Program-made: the position numbers and the translations under genes
The notes under the pieces: model-generated
The model's input: the letters and a program-made list of their open reading frames with translations, nothing else
What the model was told of the DNA's origin: nothing
Database searches by the model: none
In this document: positions 6,740 through 12,806 of the stretch, piece after piece
Numbering within the stretch: the stretch's first letter is position 1
Layout: each line of letters begins with the position of its first letter
From: CAZAIO01 sp964485235
Lineage (GTDB): Bacteria > Chloroflexota > Dehalococcoidia > GIF9 > UBA5629
DNA length: 12,806 nt
NCBI GenBank assembly: GCA_964485235.1
Contig: CAZAIO010000077.1
Coordinates: forward strand, 1 to 12,806
Direction: 5' to 3'

Positions 6740-7101
6740 CCGTTTTCAGTCCCGTCCCGTTTTATCTGTCCCGCTTTCTATCCGTACCGCTTACAACATT
6801 TACTTTCCGCTGTCCGCGTCCGCATTGTCGTGCCTGTGCCGTCCGGCGAAATCCTTTGATCATTATATGAAATTAGATACTCCGGTCACATAAATCCGCC
6901 TGAATCAGCAATATAATAAATATGTTATGTGGTCGACTTTAATTGAATATGAAAAGGATTTTGAAAAAGATGTTCGTCGTCCTTGCGTACTTTCAGGAAT
7001 AAGTGTTTTGAATTTGACTGTGTATTATTAATCATGTATAATTATTCATGTATTAATCATCACAATATAGTAAATGACGACAGAAGACAAAGTTAATCAC
7101 A
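6740..7101 (+). other. Intergenic region with a promoter and direct repeats
   Basis: The first 270 bp show no convincing gene or terminator; a 17-codon frame near 6950 (MKRILKKMFVV...) lacks an SD. The last part becomes very AT-rich and contains the strong promoter at 7014-7042 and a 10-bp direct repeat (7026-7035 and 7051-7060). Confidence 0.6.
7014..7042 (+). promoter_or_regulatory. Strong promoter of the two-gene small membrane protein operon
   Basis: TTGACT (7014-7019), 17 nt, TATAAT (7037-7042): eleven of twelve consensus positions at ideal spacing. TATTAATCAT occurs in the spacer (7026-7035) and again just downstream of the -10 (7051-7060), exactly 25 bp apart. That layout suits a repressor binding both sides of the -10. 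Confidence 0.8.
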
Positions 7102-7344
7102 ATGATAGTGGGGATTATGACAACAATCGCCGGAGCGTTGCTTCTGCTGTTTTCGATAACCATGCTCACATATCCGAAATGGATCGGGCATATTCAACCC
7201 GTTTTGAATGCTTACGATTCGGTCAGACTATTGGTGAGCAAGCTTGTGCAGGATGCGGGCTATGAAGCAATGCTCTTTAACAGGGTATTAAAAGCCCATT
7301 TTTCGATCCGGCCCGGAAAGACCGGAATGACATACGGAAAATAG
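7102..7344 (+). CDS. Small membrane-anchored protein of unknown function
   Basis: An 80-residue protein with one N-terminal hydrophobic segment (about 2-23, rich in A, L, I, T) followed by a polar domain containing YPKWIGHIQPVLNAYDSV and a basic tail. The segment could be a membrane anchor or an uncleaved signal. Codon use looks coding throughout. The start is uncertain: neither the ATG at 7102 nor the in-frame ATG at 7117 has a good SD. The next gene begins 15 bp after its TAG, and a strong promoter lies just upstream, so the two probably form an operon. I do not recognise the family. Confidence 0.65.
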   Translation: MIVGIMTTIAGALLLLFSITMLTYPKWIGHIQPVLNAYDSVRLLVSKLVQDAGYEAMLFNRVLKAHFSIRPGKTGMTYGK

Positions 7345-7359
7345 AAAGGGAGGTAGTCA

Positions 7360-7629
7360 ATGAGTACTACTAAAAATAGCACGACAAACGGAAACCACAG
7401 CGCGGTGTTAAAACATTCGTGGGCAGGTATTTTCCCCAATCACGGGAACGGAAAAGTTACGGACGCCGGGGCGCTGCCGCAGTTACGCGGTATAGGGGAG
7501 TTCTTCTCTCTTCTCGGCCGTGACAGGAAGCTCCGTACACTTTTATCCGGTACTGTTCTGGCAGGGCTGTTGCTCGCCGGATGTTTTTATGCTGTCGCGG
7601 TTACACTGTTGTCCCGTCTGGCAACCTGA
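7360..7629 (+). CDS. Small C-terminally anchored membrane protein, unknown function
   Basis: An 89-residue protein with a polar N-terminal half (Ser/Thr/Asn-rich, then LPQLRGIGEFFSLLGRDRKLR) and one hydrophobic span near the C-terminus (about 62-85), so it is probably tail-anchored. GGGAGGT sits 7 nt upstream of the ATG, a strong ribosome binding site. It follows the 7102 gene by 15 bp and very likely shares its transcript. Its anchor is C-terminal while the partner's is N-terminal, so a paired membrane complex is possible but only inferred. Family not recognised. Confidence 0.75.
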   Translation: MSTTKNSTTNGNHSAVLKHSWAGIFPNHGNGKVTDAGALPQLRGIGEFFSLLGRDRKLRTLLSGTVLAGLLLAGCFYAVAVTLLSRLAT

Positions 7630-7640
7630 CGATATCCTGA

Positions 7641-7676
7641 AGAGTCCGGTCAAAAAGATTCTCTTAACCGGACTCT
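7641..7676 (+). terminator. Stem-loop after the small membrane protein operon
   Basis: Perfect 10-bp arms AGAGTCCGGT (7641-7650) and ACCGGACTCT (7667-7676) with a 16-nt loop, 11 bp after the TGA. No T run follows, so it may act as a 3' stabilising or Rho-related structure rather than an intrinsic terminator. Confidence 0.5.
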
Positions 7677-7749
7677 GATGAGCATAAGGTCCGAAATTGC
7701 ATAATGACGGGAAATTCAGAAATCAGGTAGTGTTCTACATGAGGTATCT

Positions 7750-7768
7750 TGCAGGTCCGTTACCTGCA
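7750..7768. terminator. Hairpin between convergent genes
   Basis: TGCAGGT-CCGTT-ACCTGCA, perfect 7-bp arms. It is followed on the plus strand by GGATTTTATTG, a modest T-rich stretch. It lies 5 bp beyond the TAA of the leftward rhodanese gene, so it could end transcription from either side. Confidence 0.5.
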
Positions 7769-7773
7769 GGATT

Positions 7774-8325
7774 TTATTGTCCCGTTTCGACCGGATAACC
7801 CGCTTCAGTCCATCCATTCCATCCACCCTTTAATACCTTCACATCGGTATAACCCTGATCTATCAGTTCGAGTGCCGCACGGGCACTGGTCTGCTCGGCA
7901 GGTCACGAGCAGTAGATTATAATCTCGAGGTCTTTGTTCTCCGGCGGAGTCCATTCTCTCGACAATATCTGATCGAAGGGCACAGAGATTGCGCCTTTGA
8001 TATGGCCCTCTGCGTAAGACGTTTCGACCCCTCTCCTGTCGTCGATAATAAGCATATCGGCATTTTGCTGAATTTTTTGATTCAGCTCTTCGGCAGTGAT
8101 ACGCGGCACAAGTGCTGAAGGAGAAGATTGTTGTGCCGGTGTCGTTGGCGATTGCGACTCCTGCTGCGGTTGTGTTTCCGGCTGCGGTTCTACTGCACAG
8201 GCGTTATCAGAAGTACACAACTGGTCCGACTGTACCTGAGGGGCGGCTTTCCCGCATCCGGTTAAAGTTAAAACCATGACGCCGGCCAGCATTACGACAG
8301 AGACAGCCGTAAGCAGTATCCTCAT
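7774..8325 (-). CDS. Rhodanese-domain lipoprotein with in-frame TGA at the active site (candidate selenoprotein)
   Basis: A 183-residue exported lipoprotein if the TGA is read through. Residues 1-23 are a lipoprotein signal peptide ending LTGC (Cys24), followed by a Gln/Pro/Ser-rich linker (about 44-72) and a rhodanese domain from about 75. The domain shows DDRRGVETSYAEGHIKGAISVP (95-116, split by family convention around the GHIKGA motif), then IIIYCS with catalytic Cys139, then TGA at codon 141 (7905-7903), then PAEQTSARAALELIDQGY, VKVLKGGW and AGYPVE, ending at TAA 7776-7774. Read as ending at the TGA it would lose the active-site loop and last helix. A hairpin fitting a bacterial SECIS follows the TGA. 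The start at 8325 has GAGG 9 nt upstream; ATGs at 8346 and 8340 have none. Rhodaneses transfer sulfane sulfur. Alternatives: a nonsense pseudogene or sequencing error. No selenium genes are in the window. Confidence 0.78.
7871..7887 (-). promoter_or_regulatory. Candidate bacterial SECIS hairpin
   Basis: On the mRNA: AGUGCC (7887-7882), loop CGUGC (7881-7877), GGCACU (7876-7871). The apical loop starts 21 nt after the UGA, with a G as its second base. An outer CAG/CUG pairing (7893-7891 with 7866-7864) extends it over an internal loop. Known bacterial SECIS elements lie within the coding sequence at about this distance. A competing small hairpin CUGC-CGA-GCAG begins next to the UGA. Confidence 0.5.
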
Positions 8326-8369
8326 AGTCACTATCCTCATGTTCATTTATAAAATACAGGGTATAAGCT

Positions 8370-8397
8370 ATTATAATCCCGAAAAACCGGCGGGCAA
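8370..8397 (-). promoter_or_regulatory. Promoter of the rhodanese lipoprotein gene
   Basis: Reading leftward: TTGCCC (8397-8392), 16 nt, TATAAT (8375-8370). The expected leader of about 38 nt fits the start chosen at 8325. The gene would thus be transcribed independently of the upstream MFS gene. Confidence 0.55.
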
Positions 8398-8543
8398 AAT
8401 ACTTTTTCAATGGTATTCAGTTATACCTGAATATTAAAAGAAGAGACAATGAAACATCGTGGCCGTCTGCCGTCCTAAAGTTATACTGAAAGAAATTATG
8501 CACGAAAGAGCTGCAGCATTTATTTGCGCATAAACTAAATCAT

Positions 8544-9794
8544 TTATCGTTTAACGCGCATAGCAGGATTGGTGATCTGGCTTATTACGCCGAGAATAGC
8601 AACACCGATAACTATGAACCAGGCTATCCTGTAATCGCCGAAACTTTCGAATATCCAGCTTGTCATCGGAGGGCCTGCCATCATCCCGAGAGCCGATATA
8701 CTTATGGAAAAACCGATAATCCCACCCAGATTGCTCACACCGAAGCATTCCTTCAGGATTACCGAATGCAGGGTAATACTGCCTCCCCACCCTATACCAA
8801 ACAGGACAACAGCCGGTATAAGTATCCATGTGGATGCTGGAGTGAGGTAAGTGAAAAGCAAAAGGCTCAGAGCGACCAGGGAAGTTCCGGAAGCTGCAAC
8901 CCATTTTTTATTGAATTTATCCCCTAACCATCCGAAGCTAAGACGGCCGACAATACTCAGTATTGCCAGCGCACTCACCACAAAGCTCGATACCGTCCTG
9001 CTGCTTCCGATAGTAGAAAAATAAGGCATTATATTGGTAGTTAGAGAATGCACCGCCATTGCATGAAACATAAAAGCCAGGGATATATGCCAGAATACTC
9101 TGCTTTTTAAAGACTGCTTGACTCCGTTATCGTCATCATTTTCCTGTGATTGAGATTTTTCTTTGCCGGAGACCTGCTCATCGGTGACGATACCATCGGG
9201 GGTATAGCCGTACTGTTGCGGATTCTGTCGGATCAATAAAGTGAAAGGAGAGAGAAAAACAAATAAGCCGATACCTATCATCCACATGGATGTGTGCCAT
9301 CCCAATTGATCGATAATCCGTGTTGCCAGAGGTACCAGGAGCCCTCCGATACCTGTCCCCGACATCAAGATGGCTGTAGCAAAAGATAACTTTTTCCGGA
9401 ACCACCTCCCCACCAGTGTCAGCGGTATGGTAGCAGTAGATGCGCTGCTGCCTATCCCGATTATAACGTAACATAAATAAAACTGACCGATAGTATTAAT
9501 CCAGCTCAGTAAAATAATACCGATAGCGGTGAGGACAATACCAATAAAGACAATCTTTCTCGCGTCATAACGGTCGACAATAAGCCCGGCGACCGGCATA
9601 AATATCACGTATATCAAACTGCGTATTGACGCCGCAAAAGTGACCTCGGTGATACCCCAGCCAAAAGTAGTGGTGAGCGGTTCTATATAGGCTGTGAAAC
9701 CGGAAATAACCAGTCCGTGAGTTATCGCCCAGATAAAAAACACCGCTACGACAACAAACCAACCGTAAAATATCCGTATTTTTTTTGGAGACAT
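8544..9794 (-). CDS. MFS transporter, oxalate/formate antiporter-like (monocarboxylate family)
   Basis: A 416-residue inner-membrane transporter with twelve predicted spans in two bundles. The MFS motif A appears twice: GLIVDRYDARK (70-80) between spans 2 and 3, and GRLSFGWLGDKFNKK (283-297) in the second half. A long hydrophilic cytosolic linker (about 190-234, with NPQQYGYTPDG and an acidic/Gln run) joins the halves, as in the OxlT and monocarboxylate-type branch. The N-terminus (FYGWFVVVAVFF) is also typical of that branch. Substrate is unproven; small organic anions are typical for relatives. No SD is visible before the ATG at 9794. It lies 442 bp downstream of the FAD oxidoreductase gene on the same strand, so a transport plus reduction pairing is plausible but not shown. 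Confidence 0.88.
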   Translation of the reverse strand: MSPKKIRIFYGWFVVVAVFFIWAITHGLVISGFTAYIEPLTTTFGWGITEVTFAASIRSLIYVIFMPVAGLIVDRYDARKIVFIGIVLTAIGIILLSWINTIGQFYLCYVIIGIGSSASTATIPLTLVGRWFRKKLSFATAILMSGTGIGGLLVPLATRIIDQLGWHTSMWMIGIGLFVFLSPFTLLIRQNPQQYGYTPDGIVTDEQVSGKEKSQSQENDDDNGVKQSLKSRVFWHISLAFMFHAMAVHSLTTNIMPYFSTIGSSRTVSSFVVSALAILSIVGRLSFGWLGDKFNKKWVAASGTSLVALSLLLFTYLTPASTWILIPAVVLFGIGWGGSITLHSVILKECFGVSNLGGIIGFSISISALGMMAGPPMTSWIFESFGDYRIAWFIVIGVAILGVISQITNPAMRVKR

Positions 9795-10236
9795 ATTTTC
9801 AGGTAAAGTCGAATTTATACTATTCTATCTATACGCTGCCGACAGGCATTAAATATATCGCTCAACCGAACATAGACCGTGCGATATAAATGTTAGCTGC
9901 GGCAAATACAATAAAGATAAATCCCAGGTGATATCTTTCTACAGTGTGCGAATCAAATTATACAATTTTCAGAATTTATTTTCATGTTATTTATTAACAA
10001 CTAATGTGAGCTTATTGTCTCCTGATCCGGGAATTCATCAAGCTATCGCACCGGTATTTTTTAAACATAGTGCTCTGACAAGGTGCAACGTCGCACCTTT
10101 ATTAATGCCTGAAATCCCGCAATTAATAATCTGAAAAGATGGCAAGGATGGACTGCAAAGCAAGACCACTTAATAATGGTCCTTCAGCTTTAACACAGCC
10201 AACGCTCGCCCGGCAATTTTTACATCGATCGCTGCC
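9795..10236 (-). other. Intergenic region between FAD oxidoreductase and MFS genes
   Basis: AT-rich with no supported gene. Near the FAD gene end a hairpin (10162-10183) could be a terminator. A TATAAT on the minus strand near 9960 lacks a -35 partner. A 31-codon hydrophobic frame without a start codon (9862-9957, minus) is not called. The MFS promoter was not identified with confidence. Confidence 0.55.
10162..10183 (-). terminator. Possible terminator after the FAD oxidoreductase gene
   Basis: Hairpin on the minus strand: AGGACCA, 8-nt loop, TGGTCTT, with one G-U pair. The stem lies about 54 bp beyond the stop and is followed by TGCTTTGC, a weak T-rich tail. Confidence 0.35.
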
Positions 10237-11808
10237 CTACCATGTTTTTTCCGCAGCAGCGTTAGCACCGGCAATGCGTCCGAAGGCGATACATTCTGCT
10301 ATATTGCCGCCGCCCTGGTAGAGCATTCCCCAGACAGAGCCCAATTCCCCGGCAGCATACAGGCGGGGAACCGGTGTATCGTCGGGCCGTATAACCTGAG
10401 CATGCCTGTTTCGTCTGGGCCCGCCCTGTGTATTCGGCCCACCGGGCCAGAGCTTCACTGCATAGTACGGAGGATTTTCTATAGGTGTGAGCGACCATGC
10501 CGGACGATGAAAATCCGTATCTTTGCCTTCCCGGCAAAACCGGTTGTACCTCTTCACGCTATTTTCCAGGGCTGAGAGGGACATCTTGCCGTTATTTTCG
10601 ACGTCATCCCGTATTTTACTTACCAGTTCATCGAGCGTATCGGCTTTCATTATCCAGCCTTTATTGATCTCGACGGTATTGTCCGGGCTCCACGTATAGT
10701 AGCTTGAACCCGGAACTCCTTTCAGTTTGGCGCAAGCACCGTGCGAGCTCGCCAGCGGACCGTCTTTTCTCCTGTTTTCATCGAATATCCAGTAGCAGGG
10801 TACTCTCGGAAAATAGAGGTCATCATCGTAATTGGTCAACTGGTAACCGAAAGCATGCATTCTATATCGCTCATTGGCAAACCTGTTGCCGGTCTTATCG
10901 ACAAAAATGCTTGCCATTTCGTGATGCGCCGTGGCAAAAGCTATGGGAAAGTCGGGGAATTTCATTACCGCACGCCAGGAAGCACAGTTCATATGCCACA
11001 GAGCCGCCCCCGCCTCGATCGCCATGTTGATACCGTCACCGGTATTTGCAGGATTGCCGATAAAATAGGCAGGGCTGACCCTCAGATAGTTTTCCTTCAT
11101 CCATTCATTGAACTCAAAACCGCCGCTGGTCAGCACCACCCCTTTCCTCGCCCTGATAGCAAAAGGCTTTCCTTCGCAATGTCCCGTAACACCTCTTACC
11201 TGTCCCTCTTCCATAACAAGGTGCTCTCCCGGCGATTCCCATAAAACCTCAATACCCCTCTTTTCAATTGCTACTGAAAGTGATTTAAGTAAAGCTGCTC
11301 CGTGAGTGTAACCGTCCAGCGGTCCGGGTATATAAACACAGGAGGAATCAGCGCCCGGTATTTCCGGAAAATCCGATATACACAATGCACCGTCCGGAGA
11401 AAACTGCGGATTATCGATCAACGCCCCCTTGATAATAGGGAGAAACTGGTCAGGATCGCCGCTCTTGAACCCAATGCTCCTCAACCAGCTACCGTTATCA
11501 ACCATGTATTGTGCAAAGATTTCGATCAGCTCTTTTCTCTCTGCATCCACGGTCTCGTTGGCAATGGTCGCCATTCCCTGTAGATAGAGTATAGCTTTTT
11601 CTTTATCGGTCGTACCGCAAAAAGCTCCGCCGCACATGCGCGTGTTCGGCGTGTGTTTTGCCTCGGTGTCCGTGTCTTCAGGCTGTTTTTCCAGAATGAT
11701 CACCTTCGCGCCTGCATCATGCGCGGCTATTGCAGCGACTGCCCCTGCACCACCGTAACCAACGACAACAACATCGGTTTCCCCGATCCATTTGTTTGTT
11801 TCGTACAT
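10237..11808 (-). CDS. FAD-dependent oxidoreductase, fumarate reductase/3-ketosteroid dehydrogenase flavoprotein-like
   Basis: A 523-residue cytosolic flavoprotein of the FAD-binding-2 type, the group with fumarate reductase flavoprotein, urocanate reductase and ketosteroid dehydrogenases. The N-terminal Rossmann motif reads VVVVGYGGAGAVAA (Gly17, Gly19, Gly22), with Glu40 at the end of the second strand binding ribose. The capping region has VDKTGNRFANERYRMH, resembling the VNKDGKRFVNE motif. The C-terminal FAD segment is GGPRRN then LYAAGELGSVWGMLYQGGGNIAECIAFGRIAGANAA. No heme-binding or Fe-S domain and no signal peptide are present, so its electron donor is another protein and it is not a periplasmic flavocytochrome. 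The start at 11808 has AAGGAGAGG 7 nt upstream; an in-frame ATG at 11847 lacks one. Substrate is unknown. The next gene downstream is the MFS transporter. Confidence 0.88.
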   Translation of the reverse strand: MYETNKWIGETDVVVVGYGGAGAVAAIAAHDAGAKVIILEKQPEDTDTEAKHTPNTRMCGGAFCGTTDKEKAILYLQGMATIANETVDAERKELIEIFAQYMVDNGSWLRSIGFKSGDPDQFLPIIKGALIDNPQFSPDGALCISDFPEIPGADSSCVYIPGPLDGYTHGAALLKSLSVAIEKRGIEVLWESPGEHLVMEEGQVRGVTGHCEGKPFAIRARKGVVLTSGGFEFNEWMKENYLRVSPAYFIGNPANTGDGINMAIEAGAALWHMNCASWRAVMKFPDFPIAFATAHHEMASIFVDKTGNRFANERYRMHAFGYQLTNYDDDLYFPRVPCYWIFDENRRKDGPLASSHGACAKLKGVPGSSYYTWSPDNTVEINKGWIMKADTLDELVSKIRDDVENNGKMSLSALENSVKRYNRFCREGKDTDFHRPAWSLTPIENPPYYAVKLWPGGPNTQGGPRRNRHAQVIRPDDTPVPRLYAAGELGSVWGMLYQGGGNIAECIAFGRIAGANAAAEKTW

Positions 11809-11864
11809 AAAGATTCCTCTCCTTATCGTGCCATTATGTCTCTTCATAATTCAAGAGGTTACTT

Positions 11865-11893
11865 ATTATCAATGGAACGGTTATATTTTTCAA
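11865..11893 (-). promoter_or_regulatory. Promoter of the FAD oxidoreductase gene
   Basis: Reading leftward: TTGAAA (11893-11888), 17 nt, GATAAT (11870-11865). Each box matches five of six consensus bases at ideal spacing. It lies about 55 bp upstream of the start at 11808. Confidence 0.7.
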
Positions 11894-12073
11894 GTTACTA
11901 ATATTTCAGAAAGGAATCATAGTTGCCGCTTTATTCATTTGCTACGCTCGGAGATCTCTTTGCTTTTTGCTTTTTCCAGGCGCTCTTTCAGCCACAATTT
12001 CTCAAATTAAACACGGGAAAAATTGAATCAGGTTAAAAAATAGTGAGTATAAAGTATTGTCATAAGCAAGCGA

Positions 12074-12093
12074 CCTGCATTTATACTTGCAGG
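12074..12093 (+). promoter_or_regulatory. Hairpin abutting a ribosome binding site
   Basis: CCTGCA-N8-TGCAGG, perfect 6-bp arms. The right arm runs into AGGGAGG, the SD of the small reading frame at 12102, so it could partly hide that site in the mRNA. Confidence 0.35.
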
Positions 12094-12101
12094 GAGGCGG
12101 T

Positions 12102-12176
12102 ATGAAGATTACGAGGCAGTTCATGGTTCTTATCATTTTACCCCTGGTTATCGTTTTGCTCTTTATTCCAGGTTGA
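12102..12176 (+). CDS. Possible 24-residue hydrophobic peptide
   Basis: A short frame: four polar or basic residues (MKITRQ), then about 15 hydrophobic residues ending LLFIPG before TGA. AGGGAGG sits 4-5 nt before the ATG, a strong ribosome binding site, though slightly close. It could be a small membrane peptide, a toxin-like peptide or a decayed signal-peptide remnant. No promoter was found. Nothing beyond the SD and hydrophobic pattern supports expression. Confidence 0.35.
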   Translation: MKITRQFMVLIILPLVIVLLFIPG

Positions 12177-12286
12177 CTGTTTCGCTCGACTATATAAATC
12201 ATAATGAGCAAATTATAATTTATAGCTGAAATACAGGTAAATAATGATATCTCCAAGTAAAGATACAAAATTCTCAAATGCCGTGT

Positions 12287-12294
12287 AGTATAAT
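12287..12294 (+). promoter_or_regulatory. TATAAT box within a palindrome before the last gene
   Basis: TATAAT at 12289-12294 lies only 12 nt before the ATG at 12307 and inside the 13-bp palindrome TAGTAT-A-ATACTA (12286-12298). No convincing -35 was seen. The position implies a near-leaderless transcript. Confidence 0.45.
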
Positions 12295-12306
12295 ACTATA
12301 TAAATT

Positions 12307-12705
12307 ATGCAAGAAATTTCGGGCATTAATAACAACGATAGCCTGGCGTCAAATACGTCAGGACAAGGGCAATCTGCCGTAGTACCTCATGAACTGAAAG
12401 GGTGGAACTGGGGTGCATTTCTACTCACGTGGATTTGGGGTATAGGTAATGAAGTATGGCTTGCATTACTTGCCTTAATACCAATTCCAGTTGCAGGACT
12501 TGCCGTGGCGATTGTTTTAGGAATAAAGGGCAATGAGTGGGCGTGGCGGGCAAAGAAATGGGATAGTATAGAGCATTTTCATCGAACACAACGTATTTGG
12601 CTAATCTGGGGCATTGTAGCATTGTTTCTACCTTTTATACTGATTATAGGAATCGCAATGATTGTAGTGGGAATACTGGGTTATTATGGATATATTGAAT
12701 TTTAG
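12307..12705 (+). CDS. Small integral membrane protein, unknown function
   Basis: A 132-residue protein. The polar, Asn/Ser-rich N-terminus (about 1-25) is followed by PHELKGWNWGAFLLTWIWG, a Trp-rich entry into a first hydrophobic hairpin (about 33-72, GAFLLTWIWGIGN and VWLALLALIPIPVAGLAVAIVLGI), a conserved-looking cytosolic loop (KGNEWAWRAKKWDSIEHFHR), and a final span or two (about 96-130). I have met the pattern of WNWGAFLLTWIWGIGN and a KGNEWAWxxKxW loop in small uncharacterised membrane proteins of Chloroflexota and cyanobacteria, but cannot give a family name. There is no SD before the ATG; a TATAAT just upstream suggests a near-leaderless mRNA. Function unknown. Confidence 0.78.
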   Translation: MQEISGINNNDSLASNTSGQGQSAVVPHELKGWNWGAFLLTWIWGIGNEVWLALLALIPIPVAGLAVAIVLGIKGNEWAWRAKKWDSIEHFHRTQRIWLIWGIVALFLPFILIIGIAMIVVGILGYYGYIEF

Positions 12706-12715
12706 TAAATGACGG

Positions 12716-12729
12716 TGAATTTAAATTCA
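12716..12729. repeat. 14-bp palindrome after the last gene
   Basis: TGAATTTAAATTCA, a perfect palindrome 11 bp after the TAG. Entirely weak pairing, so it is more likely a protein site or chance than a terminator. Confidence 0.35.
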
Positions 12730-12736
12730 TATAAAA

Positions 12737-12773
12737 AGTACAGCCTGGTTTTTTTAAATATCCCGGCAGTACT
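12737..12773 (+). terminator. Imperfect stem-loop downstream of the last gene
   Basis: Arms AGTACAGCCTGG (12737-12748) and CCCGGCAGTACT (12762-12773) pair at ten of twelve positions around a T-rich loop. No T tract follows, so it is not a standard intrinsic terminator, but its place suits 3' end formation. Confidence 0.35.
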
Positions 12774-12806
12774 ATGAAATTTGCTCATTGCCCGGTTTAC
12801 CGACTG

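Larger units (their letters stand above)
11809..12306. other. Intergenic region with a promoter, a possible peptide gene and a hairpin
   Basis: Contains the leftward promoter of the FAD gene (11865-11893), a 24-codon rightward frame with a good SD at 12102-12176, and a hairpin overlapping that SD. A leftward 20-codon amphipathic frame (11935-11997) has no SD and is not called. The rest is AT-rich with no other feature. Confidence 0.6.

Noticed and set aside
9862..9957. Hydrophobic 31-codon leftward frame upstream of the MFS gene (LGFIFIVFAAANIYIARSMFG)
   Set aside because: It looks like a membrane segment but has no start codon after the preceding TAA and no SD; AT-rich DNA readily gives such residues. 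At most a remnant.
11935..12006. Leftward frame encoding LWLKERLEKAKSKEISERSK
   Set aside because: Helical-looking but only about 20 codons, with TTG as the only start and no SD; could be a gene remnant but cannot be supported.
12174..12185. Second possible recoded TGA, at the end of the 12102 peptide (Gly then TGA, as in a lipobox)
   Set aside because: Only six more codons follow before a stop, with no domain to preserve, and the Ile-Pro-Gly context is a poor lipobox. No reason to infer selenocysteine.

Overview
The window is a stretch of a mid-GC bacterial chromosome. It has sigma70-type promoters, Shine-Dalgarno-led genes and lipoprotein signal peptides. No phage, insertion sequence, CRISPR array or replication origin is visible. 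Several features resemble anaerobic Chloroflexota such as Dehalococcoidia: a TreT-type trehalose synthase, a signal peptidase/pyrE cluster, a cytosolic fumarate-reductase-like flavoprotein with an oxalate/formate-type MFS transporter, and several small orphan membrane proteins. That lineage is an inference from gene content, not a demonstrated assignment.

Left part (1-3983). Two leftward genes open the window: ribD (riboflavin biosynthesis, cut by the left edge) and a SIMPL-domain lipoprotein ending at a textbook terminator. A rightward operon follows from a strong promoter: two tandem signal peptidase I paralogs (1-nt overlap), then pyrE. The paralogs align without a gap through the catalytic boxes, but the first has Cys34 where the second has the catalytic Ser34. 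A separate strong promoter drives adjacent tRNA-Phe(GAA) and tRNA-Leu(CAA) genes.

Middle part (4001-7680). A leftward treT-like glycosyltransferase faces the tRNAs. Its upstream gap holds a good promoter and three short inverted repeats with GTAC/TACT cores. Rightward small genes follow: a protein with a CxxC...CxxH zinc-binding pattern, a multi-pass membrane protein, and a pair of small single-span membrane proteins under a strong promoter whose -10 box is flanked by a 10-bp direct repeat.

Right part (7750-12806). All main genes to 11808 run leftward: a rhodanese-domain lipoprotein, an MFS transporter and an FAD-dependent oxidoreductase. The rhodanese gene is the most interesting object here. 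An in-frame TGA lies two codons after the catalytic cysteine (Cys-Ser-TGA-Pro-Ala-Glu), where, from memory, related proteins often have Cys. The frame continues for 42 sense codons of well-formed rhodanese sequence to a TAA. A hairpin in the position and shape expected of a bacterial SECIS element lies just after the TGA. The simplest exciting reading is a selenocysteine-containing rhodanese lipoprotein; the alternative is a recent nonsense mutation. A possible 24-residue hydrophobic peptide and a near-leaderless membrane-protein gene close the window.
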